64,000 nt of DNA from Sanderia malayensis. Its lineage: Eukaryota; Cnidaria; Scyphozoa; Semaeostomeae; Pelagiidae. Numbering within the stretch: the first letter of the stretch is position 1; the number at the start of each line of letters is the position of its first letter. The stretch covers positions 1,922,001 to 1,986,000 of the forward strand of contig RQOL01000729.1 in the NCBI GenBank assembly GCA_013076295.1, in the 5' to 3' direction. The position numbers were made by a program, and so were the translations under genes. This document shows positions 56,001 to 64,000 of the stretch, piece by piece. Below the pieces are notes generated by a model. That model saw nothing but the letters and a program-made list of their open reading frames with translations. It was not told the origin of the DNA and did no database searches.

Positions 56001-56410
56001 AAACTTAAAGAGCTTTTAAGAACCTTTCACTACTACCGTTTGGTCAAGAGAGGTCGCAAAACAAGAAACGTTAAGAACTAGTCCTTGACCTGGGTTCCTT
56101 ATAAAAAAAACCGTGTATGCTTTGGGTTAAAACGATTCTCTTTCACTTCTTTTGCGATGTTTTGACACCTTTTCCTTTGTCTTCAACATCCAATGATTTG
56201 CTTTATTATATTGTATATCATGGTGCTATGCTGTATCTAATCTGCTGTTTCAATTAAATACCAATGGCGATCGTTGACCACAATACGTCTTGATGTAAAG
56301 CAAAAAAGCCGTAATAATTCAAAAAGGGCACTTCTCGCCCCCCTGCTCCCCCTCATGAAAGGGCAAGGGGGGCAGCCGCCCCCCTTGCCCCCCCTGTTCC
56401 GGCATCCCTG
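53049..56410 (-). mobile_element. Complete autonomous hAT transposon, 3362 bp
   Basis: The left end CAGGGATGCCGGAA (53049-53062) is the exact inverted complement of the right end TTCCGGCATCCCTG (56397-56410). The host sequence GACAAAAC is duplicated directly outside both ends (53041-53048 and 56411-56418): an 8-bp target duplication, as expected for hAT elements. The element holds one uninterrupted 804-codon transposase. Intact ends, matching duplications and an unbroken reading frame point to a recent insertion between TEX9 and GMCL1. Subterminal AAAGGGCA words recur near both ends. Confidence 0.95.
53300..55714 (-). CDS. hAT-family transposase (TTF zinc finger, DUF4371, dimerisation domain), 804 aa
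   Basis: Cuts and pastes the surrounding element. The N-terminus is basic, then acidic. A TTF/BED-type zinc finger follows with C121, C124, H158 and H164 in an AFCNICFNF...WKKASQKLKDH context. The RNase H-like core (DUF4371 region) has SIIADESADISKKEQL with D286 and GMGFDGPSVMKK with D353, fitting the first two acidic catalytic residues. The YVHCLAHCTELIIKDA block follows. The C-terminal hAT dimerisation domain shows VPLSSATAERTFSVMRRCK, then RAQTEGNHLNNIMFATIH. Similar proteins are often annotated as ZMYM-like or TTF-type zinc finger proteins, but the intact terminal repeats show this is a transposon gene, not a domesticated host gene. No frameshift or premature stop is present. Confidence 0.93.
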   Translation of the reverse strand: MPRKERIKESKNKQYKEAAKAKGQTKISSSFFRRPAASEQSSQEIETDAHTSTQSTNIEGNINICIEETEEQNEEEWIKLSEEFTSKDKALSEKNGRYFLVEWMKIYPWLMYSREKKSAFCNICFNFLEKKSIGKTVFSAGGDGFSNWKKASQKLKDHNESDIHKYAERRKIVHEGEEPTISKRIDSMNEELKRKRREGLIAHLCTLKTVLRQGIAIRRVDDEESNLIQFNIDKANHVPGLKLLLKEKRFLSHDIVQEQESMLILKARRQLISKVSASNYFSIIADESADISKKEQLSVSFRTVSDRYEIMEDFIGVMHCSRGLSADALLDYVKDILLRCGLDKANLVGMGFDGPSVMKKLARDVKDYAGAQALYVHCLAHCTELIIKDAVEVSHLLSDALDLCQDLYAFVGAYPKRVLLFDEIQKKETELEISNRSISSFGSKPVNLKSLSQTRWTSRGRAAKVIIEKHAELRATLQEISEDRGNSGHVKAQAQGLEAKLSSYKMMFSIVSLYDIIVVMEKLSKELQAVDNSADYASYSIEKTVTKFHAMRSNEEYVHILHKMEKFGNLVQEKDQPSRKRKMPSRHSDFVVYAEGLGNTESTSTSSDQLKMKHFEALDAILEGINTRYSQTDIKLLQSMESMLLSAANREPHPVDDFTAVTEKYHAFFDQEILKEELGEIPFVIKMHNASAPQGSLIKRVTRVATLCDLLNGNESAKKSCPSVHELIKLYLSVPLSSATAERTFSVMRRCKTWLRAQTEGNHLNNIMFATIHKQLMDDIDVPKVASEFVGKTEQRRNYFGAFN

Positions 56411-57553
56411 GACAAAACGAATCTACGTTATCAATAATGCAAATGAGGATAAGAAATAGAATAAAATTGTACGTACAAATCGCTGTGCTTGTAGGAATAA
56501 CCTGATCCACTGATCCAAGACTTGCCTTTTATCCAATCGGATCGGAGCCTAACTAATCTTTCAACACAAACAGGTGCAATGCAGAAAAGCAACCAAAAAG
56601 AAGGAAAATGCATTCGATTCAATTCAACGACTCATTGACTCAACGCATTCAATTCAACTCAACGACTCGGCAGGATGAAATAAAGACGCATCTGCTGGGT
56701 GAATTTCCAAGGAAAATTAAAAAATTTCCCTGAACAACTATTAATATTAGCAAATATTAAACAGTAAACTAAATAGAAGGCCATGTCATGTGCAATAATA
56801 ATACAAACAGCCCTTTCTTAAACCATTTCAACAACGCCAATATCTACTGCAGACGGGCCTAACTGAAGAGGGCAAGTTGATATAATTTACAAACCCAATA
56901 CTTAAACAGATTGGTAATATTAGATAAAACTACAACATTGTTATAATACAAAGTAACAGTGATGTACTGTTGTAAATAACGGTGTTAAACTTACAGTCCA
57001 TGTTTCAGGCCATTTGACGTAACAAGGAGGGTGATTAACATGAACTTGATGTTATTATTATGTGCATTTCAGTGGGGAATTTACTCATGGTACAAAGAAT
57101 GAGATATCTGAGAAGGTGAACAAAGTTTTGTTTAGCTTGTTACTACAATATGATGGAAAGAACCTATTCAAAGGTCGTCCTATATCCGAATTGGCCAGTC
57201 ATACTAAATCAATAACTGATAGCAACGTAAAATAATAGATGCACTGTTATTGCTACTTCATCCTGCTGACTGAGAGCAATGTGAACCCCAGCAGTTTAAA
57301 CCGTAGCAATGTAAACTGCAGCTCCGTAAAACGTAGCAATTTACACCGTAGCAATCTGCAGCAATTTAAATCGCAGTAATGTAAGCAGTAGCAGGTTGAA
57401 CCATGGCAGCTTAATAAGCAGCCAGTTTTAGCTGCTTCAAAGCTTCACATGCAGATTGAACAATGTTAGCTTAGGCCATAATAGCGAAAGATACAGTAGC
57501 CTAAGTCGTGGTGAGATCTACTACCAATCATACAGAGTATTAAATTATTATTT
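56411..57553. other. Intergenic region between the hAT element and the GMCL1 3' end
   Basis: The first 8 bases are the second hAT target duplication. The rest shows no coding signal. Near 56620-56665 a CGATTCAATTCAACGACTC motif repeats twice, and 57285-57425 holds a degenerate short repeat. Confidence 0.5.
57285..57425 (+). repeat. Degenerate 14-16-bp repeat (CCGTAGCAATTTAAA)
   Basis: About eight imperfect copies of a CGTAGCAATTTAAAC-like unit with base changes in each. It lies just past the GMCL1 stop on that gene's strand, so it may fall in the 3' UTR. Confidence 0.6.
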
Positions 57554-60500
57554 TTACCTACCTAATGCATTTGCAGTGGCCGCAGTGTTTGAAGTCATGT
57601 ACGGGGGACCAGTGTCGTGAGAAGCAATCATAATTCGCGCACTTACAAATACAGGAAACGTCCACGTGTCATCCAGTTGGAACAGGGGGGCTTCTTCGTC
57701 GGTTTTCAACATCAAATGAAGTAGTCCGGAGTCTTTGCTGTTGATTACCGAACCGGATTCGGTCGTTGTGAACAGCCGGAATCTGTTGGGCAGGAAAAAT
57801 AAATTATTATTTCGAAATAAACGCAATAAATGCATGGGAGTATGGAAGATGGGTTCAATTGAAGGACATCAACAGTCCTCGAACCACGACGACCTCAAAC
57901 CTGGTATTGCTGCTCAAAACAATAGGCTAGATGCAAAATTTGCAGGTTCTCAGATGGGAGTTTTTACTGTATATTTACGGTCGAGGTTCAAGTCAAAATG
58001 GCCAGCAGAGAATCGAAAAGCATAATTAATTGTTTATCAAATCCAAACTGATTGCAAGCAAGTATCATATACCGCATTTCCTCGATTAAACGCCCCCCTC
58101 GATTAGGCCCCCCACAAAATTGCCAAAATTATTAAACGCCCCGTTTAATCGAGGTTGAAAGAAGAAAACTGTGACAGAGATTGGCCAGGGGCGCATAAAG
58201 CCATAGGGGCTCCTATTAAAATTGGGCACATTGTCAAAGCGTTTATCTACACAATTAGTCAAGTCACGTACCTTAAGGCCACAGCTCGTTGGCTCTGCAT
58301 ACAAATCGCCGAGCTGCAAGGTTGACTGTAGGTGTTCCGCTTGATAGAGAGGCTTCTCGTTCTGTTATCATACGTAACAATGATGTCAATGCCACAAGAG
58401 AACCCAGTCCACCTCCAACAGTACTACAATCGAGAAACCGATGCATCAGACAACACAAACAGCTACATATAAAATTACATATACTCCACACACAGTTCTA
58501 TATGCAGATGGTTAATATAAACCACGGTCGCGAAAATTAAGGACAGGCTTCATGTTCTCCAACCATTTCATTGCTCAATTGGGAAAACATGCATCGTAAG
58601 CTGAACCAGTGATGCTACCCTTACATTTATCAAAATTCTCGCTCACTAACGCTTTCCTATCAAGACTCGTCCATATCATAATATACAAGATGTTTTGGGA
58701 CACTAGGGTTCAAAGTGTATGGTTTTTATATTCAAGGCGGCCACACAGAGAAATGCTGCAATGTATTTATGTAATTAGCTATACTCGTCGGCTAAAAAGT
58801 CACAGGTGGCCAAGCCCGAGTTTTAATGAGAACAAGTGTTTATAAAACTATGAATGAGTGATTAGCTACATACCCGGTTGTTCTTTTCCAAAATTCTGCC
58901 ACACCTGCAAGCGTGTTTTTCAAACATTTCTTTGGGAACTTCGATGGGGCCTTGGTCAGAGCCATTGTATACGTTCAACATTCTGTTCCATTGCTCCTCG
59001 TAGAGTGATAAAAGCCATTCTATGAGTGGGAGGAAGAGGCTCTGCTGATTAGAAGCAAATACACAACGGATATGTGATAAAGACACACAACAAACAAAGA
59101 GTTATAAAACAAAAAATGCATTAATAAACAAATAGACAAGCAAACAAACAATCGAGCGAAAAAATAAAACAAACAAGTAGAGGTAACAAGTAAACCAGCA
59201 GATAAATAAATGAACAGAAAACTAAAAAATAAAAAAATAGAGCAAACAAGAAAACTAACAAAAAAGCAGCTAACTAATAAACAAGAAAAAAAATAAGAAG
59301 AAAAACAAACAAAATAACAAACAATTAAATGAATAAACAAACACCGATACCTCTTGGAATGATACAATCTTTTTTTAATAAATGGATAGCTTTGGAGTCT
59401 TCAAGCAGCCTTTCGAGTTTTAAACACTTGAACGTTGACGCGAATTGCAAGCCTTGTTCTGTAGCAAGAAAGGCAACGACCTTTTCAGCAGTATTCCTAT
59501 CGCTTTCACCAGTGTCTGTTCTGTCTGTAAAGAACCTTTGCGTCTCTGAAACAATCGACTTCAAAGGGAGATCACACGTTTGGTGTAGCTTCAGATAAAC
59601 CCAGATCTTCAAGAAGTTGTACACATCCACCTCAACTTGCATGACAACAAAGTCTGTGGACAGCAACACTTGCTCGAGAACGTCCTGACTAATCTCCTTG
59701 GCAACAGCTGGCGTACGACACAGCAAAAGGTTTCTTTCTATCCACTGAAAACACCTTTGAAATAGATGAAGATGTATCTATTATGATTAAATAGTAGACT
59801 CATTACATTACGTCCCAGTGCCTCGCTCGCAACTCGCTCAATTCAACGCTGAAACAGCAGAAAGTTTGAGCGAGCAAAAACGAGCGAGGCACAGGGGCGC
59901 AAAGTAGTGAATCTAATTAAATAGTATGCACCAAATCTATTTCACTTTTAAAACTTCACACAGTTTTTGCTTTAAAAAACTTTGATATTCAGCGTAAAGA
60001 AACTATATTATGAAATCAGAACATAGCAAAAACTTTTAATTGCGAATATGAAAGCCAATAATATACTTCACAAAGATGTTTCGACGATGAAACATGAGTA
60101 AAATTTGATATGGGGCGGATTGAATTTCATAGGGTGGGCGGGTCGACTTTAAAGGTAGGGCGAATAGGGGAGTGGGCGGATCGCTGGTGGGAGGAAATCA
60201 CCAGCAACCACAGGGGACAATAAATCCTGAATGGAGTTGCAGGGAAATTGTGGACCCATTCCTGAAAATTTCGATAGAGAAATGAAAGTGAAAGACATAC
60301 TTCATCTCCACATCCATGAGAGCGTACGTGCATGCAGCCTGGTGGTACTTGCAAACAGTAGTGGCCGACAGCGTTTCCAGCATGACGTCTTGACAGACTG
60401 CCAGCAGTCCGGTTAAATCGAGCAGTCTAGCGGCAGCCAATGTTGGAATGACGTGCTCGCGAAGGGTGTTAACGTTGACCTCATCGCTGTACAAACTACC

Positions 60501-62984
60501 AAAGGCTATGTGGAGAGCTGCGAAATAAAGGAGGTGTTATTAATTAGAAAGGGAGTGGGAGGGAGTGGGAGATAGTGTAGGGGGAGTGGGAGGGAGTGTA
60601 GTAAATTGAAATTGAATTGTAGGGGGTTGGCAAGGGAAGTGGTGGTCAGGAAACAAAGTAGGGCAAAGAAAGAAGAGAAGTGTTAGAAAGCATTGTGGGT
60701 GGGCAAAACTTGGCAAGAAAAGACAAGTGAAGATAAGAAATAGAAACAAGCCAAGCCAAGTTGACTCATGAAAGTAAAGCAAGGCGAAGCAAAACGTGGC
60801 AAGAAAAGACAAAACAGGGCAAGGCAAGACGGGTTAGCTATGAATATAAACCCTAGAGAAGCTGAGACAAGACAAGACAGGTTAAGCCAAGAAAATATCA
60901 ATCCCAGACAAGTCAAGACAGGACTGTAAAACAAGGTGAAGCAAAACTTGGCAAGAAAGAAAAGCCAAGACAAGACAAGACAGGTTAAGCCATGAAAATA
61001 TCAATCCCAAACAAGTCAAGGCATGAAAAGTTAAGACAGGACAGCACTACAGCATTAAAAAAGCTTATCAATTGAATTGAATTGTTTTCACCTTTCTTAT
61101 CAATAGTTTCATCTGGAACTTCTATAGCAATAACCGATTGGCCACTTTCCAGCCAATGACCCTTGAGCATCCCTCTGAAGTATCCAGACTAAAATCCAAT
61201 AGAAAAATATCATTTGTTGAAAATGTCAAACAATGCAAATACCTTGTTAAATACATTATTAAGAATATTCCTTTTTGAAAACAATAATATTATGCAGGTT
61301 GAAATGATAAATATTTATTCATCATATTTTTGTTATAATTGATAAAATACAGAGGAATTTTAATATTACAACATATCTATCTTATTTTCTTAATAGTGTA
61401 ATTTTTAAATGTCTCCAGCCATTCATTAAAGTTTGTCATATTTGGCAATAGGATGAATTTTAAAGAAGGCAAAACATCATATTATAATATTAACTTTATA
61501 TAAACATATACTTGCTTAGGGTCTTACCTGACAAAGATAAACTTTATGTAATTTCCATTGGTGACCTGAAAGTCACACAATAAGCACATTATACTCAAAA
61601 ATTTGCAGCTCTTTTCGAAATTAGCAGCATATCTGCCCAAAGAAGGTTATCTCCGTCATATGACATCTGATAAAGGCAAGTCTATGCAAGTTTGTGTTCT
61701 TTAAATGTGACTAATAAAAGCACAGATTATATTATAGCACAGACACATAGAGCTATCAAACATAGTTGAATGTTGATGTTATCACAATGACCAATGAGAT
61801 AAGCCCTTGGGCAGGCTCTAGCAAAAGATGCTTAGGCAGAGAATGCTCAGACAATCTTAATGGGTAAATCCTCCAAACAATGATTTTGAACAGTGAAGCA
61901 TGTCAAATGAAACAAAAGATTTTCAATAGTCTCACCTAATGCATAAATTGAAATATCACTGTTTTCTCCCTCAAGAAATAATACATTGTAAATATACTCT
62001 GAAGTTGTTTTAAGTCTTTTCCTATGAAAATAAAAATAAAATCTTATAAATCAGGCATGCAATCAAACAGAATGTTAAGAACCCACAAGTTATATACCCT
62101 TGCATGTAAAATTGACAAAAAATACAATTTTGTCTCTTAATGATTTGAAACGAACTGGAGACAATAACCTATTGTTATCAACTAACAGTATATTTTTAAA
62201 CAATGGGGAACAAAAGTAAAGTCTTCGGAGAATAGGGCAACCTTGACCTATTTTATTGGCAACGAACAACGATGACTGCTGTTGCCATGTCAGTAAATGC
62301 TTAAATTCGCGGTGGGTAGAACTATTTCCAAGAATCTCAATGCTTGTGAAACTTCATTCACTTCACACACAAAACCTCATTTCGGCTGTCTGTCCAGGAA
62401 ATACAATGAAAATATGCATCGAAACAAAAGTTGGTTTGAAAAACTATACAAAGATAATAAACGTATTTAGCTTCGCAATATTTCTAATTTAGCTTCCGGG
62501 ATATTAAGATAACTGCTGAAGCGAAAAGGTTTGTCTCAGAACAATTTTGTTGCATTTAATGCTCATTATAAAACAAAAAGATTGAGTCATCGTGTCGTGT
62601 GATTTGAATGAGAAGATCGCGCTGTCAGACAAACACCAACTGAAGGAAATACAAAATACCAACGAAACGTGCATAATGAGTTGTCCTAATAATAACTCTC
62701 AAAAAAGTTTGGAAAGCTTTAAAATAAAAGCTAACTGACTCTACTGAACGATTAAGTGCTATAAATTTTACTTTGTACGTAAATATCTCATATATGTATT
62801 CCAAAGCAAACCTTTCAGGGCTGTGAGAAATGTCTGTGTCTTCTTCGCAATGACATCCGTTCATATCCTCCGTGTGACTTCTTTTAGAGCCAACTTTTGC
62901 TTCATTTAAATCTTGGTCTACGATTGTTTTCGCAGATTTAGCTCGCTTAAAGCTAGCCATAACCCTGCTCGATTTATTCCCCAT
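57554..62984 (-). CDS. GMCL1: Germ cell-less protein (GMCL1), BTB-BACK, 9 exons, 513 aa
   Basis: Exons in transcript order: 62984-62812, 62021-61936, 61565-61528, 61188-61092, 60517-60301, 59754-59351, 59019-58874, 58423-58272, 57782-57554; all phases agree and the length nearly equals human GMCL1 (about 515 aa). Germ cell-less is a nuclear-envelope BTB protein and CUL3 ubiquitin-ligase adaptor needed for germ cell formation in flies. The start MGNKSSRV fits an N-myristoylation signal, as in known family members. A basic region (KRAKSAK, GSKRSH) and a GCHCEED cluster follow. The BTB domain spans about 60-175 (KTTSEYIYNVLFLEGENSDI, WKLHKVYLCQSGYF) and BACK about 185-310 (VVMQVEVDVYNFLKIWVYL). 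The conserved C-terminus has EWLLSLYEEQWNRML, RCGRILEKNN, YCWRWTGF and IKRNTYSQPCSS. The exon 7 acceptor is the CTCATAG at 59020-59026, which restores PREW; a nearer upstream AG would break the frame. Confidence 0.95.
58070..58154 (+). repeat. MITE fragment of the TACCGTATTTCCTCGATTAA family
   Basis: TACCGCATTTCCTCGATTAA followed by CGCCCCCCTCGATTAGGCCC, and ending CGTTTAATCGAGG. Matches 14485-14582 in opposite orientation. In GMCL1 intron 8. Confidence 0.6.
59795..59915. repeat. 121-bp MITE with GTGCCTCGCTCG arms
   Basis: Inverted arms of about 35 bp (TAGACTCATTAC...GTGCCTCGCTCG and its complement with a few changes) surround a short centre. In GMCL1 intron 5. Confidence 0.7.
60551..60598 (+). 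other. Tandem G-quadruplex motifs 33 bases from a GMCL1 acceptor
   Basis: GGGAGTGGGAGGGAGTGGG has four G-triplets within 19 bases, and a similar block follows at 60581. On the transcribed GMCL1 RNA the same stretch is a C-rich pyrimidine tract upstream of the exon 5 acceptor. Confidence 0.6.
60866..61020. repeat. Duplicated 50-bp block in purine-rich satellite-like DNA
   Basis: GACAAGACAGGTTAAGCC plus about 33 following bases occurs at 60866-60918 and 60970-61020. It is embedded in a longer purine-rich region (60660-61040) of GGCAAG/GACAAG words in GMCL1 intron 4. Confidence 0.7.
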
Positions 62985-63461
62985 ACTCAGTCTTTTAGAA
63001 ACAACGATATTAAGTCAAAAATTCCACTTGAATTAAGAGTCAGTAGTCGACGGCCAAAGACCCATTATTGTTTTCTTTAGGCCTTGCTTTTGAAAATATT
63101 GAAACAAGCTCTCTCTCTAGATGCCAGCGAAAACAAAATTCATAATTCTGTCAGCAGCACCGTGATATGAGTTACCAAAATGAATCCTTGTATTACTTCT
63201 TATTTGTAAATGTGGTGCAATCCATTGTACTGCAACGTAAAGTTTTCGTTGTTGACGTTAAAGCACTCACTATTGCACCCTCATTTGAAATCTTCTCAGA
63301 CAGATTCGTTCGAGTTTCGAGAAACGAAACAATCTCACACAGCTGCTGATGACGCCGATCCTAATCAAGTCTCGTTTTCAATATGAGGGAAGATTAAGAT
63401 ACACAAAAGGTCAAGATCAAGACACATAAAATTTCATATAGAATAATTAACTTAGCAAAAA
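62985..63461. other. GMCL1 upstream region
   Basis: No coding signal; this should contain the GMCL1 promoter and the 3' flank of the next minus-strand gene. Confidence 0.4.
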
Positions 63462-64000
63462 TTACTTATTTATAACTCTAACGTCAGCCACAAGTCCTTT
63501 GCCGAGAATTTGAAAGTCTGATATGATAGCATCTGTGTTTGGAACCATACAGGAGTCATCTGAGCTGCCAACCTTGTAAAAGAAGAGTTGATTAATTATG
63601 TTTACATGCCTCAAATTGCTCCCACCTTTTGATCCTGAGCGCACGGGGATGTACAAAGAGTGTTTTCTCCACGATTAGTCTAATTACTGATAAAGCTCTT
63701 TTAAGTGACTCCCTCCAAAGTTACATATTGCTCAATCTTTCAAATTTATTATATTTAATTTCTGCATTGAGGCTTAGTTAAATTAATTGCTCGTCTGTTA
63801 ATGATAAACAATAAATTGGATGTAGAGAATTTAAAACATAAAAATTGAGCACCTTATTTTGTTTTATAGAGACACAACTGCTTCGAAGGCATTTTAAAAA
63901 CAAAATATTAAAAGCGAATGCAAGCCATCGAGAAAAAGAATATTAATACCTTTTTACTTGACTGACTTGCAACCGAAGGCATCTTGTATTTGGCTCCGAG
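63462..64000 (-). CDS. Unrecognised gene, last two exons (cut by the window end)
   Basis: A terminal exon 63572-63462 (acceptor TTTTACAAG, stop TAA) joins in phase 0 to an exon running from the window edge to 63950 (donor GTATTA). The visible product reads KMPSVASQSSKK, then VGSSDDSCMVPNTDA and DFQILGKGLVADVRVINK. The ATG at 63982 could be the start, giving a 47-residue protein, or the frame may continue beyond the window. No family is recognised. The matched splice sites and phase make it a likely real gene, oriented like GMCL1. Confidence 0.45.

Noticed and set aside
59040..59367. Minus-strand frame rich in Phe, Leu, Ser and Cys that looks like a membrane protein
   Set aside because: It is the T-rich intron between GMCL1 exons 6 and 7.

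Overview
This 64 kb window is animal nuclear DNA: AT-rich, with compact spliced genes (60-400 bp exons and GT-AG introns mostly 0.1-3 kb) and many short inverted-repeat transposons. All conserved genes are metazoan families. One gene is an intronless class A GPCR, and the repeats include MITEs, a tRNA-derived SINE, a 2A/OTU element and a hAT transposon. This suits a non-vertebrate animal, probably an early-branching marine invertebrate such as a cnidarian or sponge, but the phylum cannot be fixed from sequence alone.

Layout. Plus strand: a tubby-like gene (TUB/TULP, 892-8288, 13 exons, 438 aa); a TCP11-like gene (11979-18703, 8 exons, 494 aa); an intronless orphan GPCR (20133-21047); CaMKII (23642-39593, 20 exons per transcript plus one alternative cassette, 502 or 494 aa); and TEX9 (48378-52248, 13 exons, 396 aa). 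Minus strand: a small unrecognised two-exon gene model ending at 47245, head to head with TEX9; a complete hAT transposon (53049-56410) with an intact 804-codon transposase, 14-bp terminal repeats and an 8-bp target duplication; GMCL1/germ cell-less (57554-62984, 9 exons, 513 aa); and the last two exons of an unrecognised gene (63462-64000). I assembled the spliced models by hand from splice sites, phase and remembered family patterns. Every junction listed keeps frame.

Theme. Four of the five recognised conserved genes (TULP, TCP11, TEX9, GMCL1) belong to families tied to cilia, sperm or germ cells. Whether this grouping means anything is untested. The most interesting observation is in CaMKII. 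Two tandem alternative exons (31018-31099 and 31325-31382) both begin at residue 301, both encode the T305/T306 part of the calmodulin-binding segment, and cannot both be used without a frameshift. A 1.3 kb, 40-bp-unit minisatellite with higher-order structure lies further down the same gene, in front of the linker exons. The other notable item is a decayed element carrying a 2A recoding peptide and two OTU protease cores inside a tubby-gene intron.

The large stretches without recognised genes (8.3-12.0, 21.1-23.6, 39.6-47.2 and 56.4-57.5 kb) hold mainly short repeats and no convincing coding sequence.
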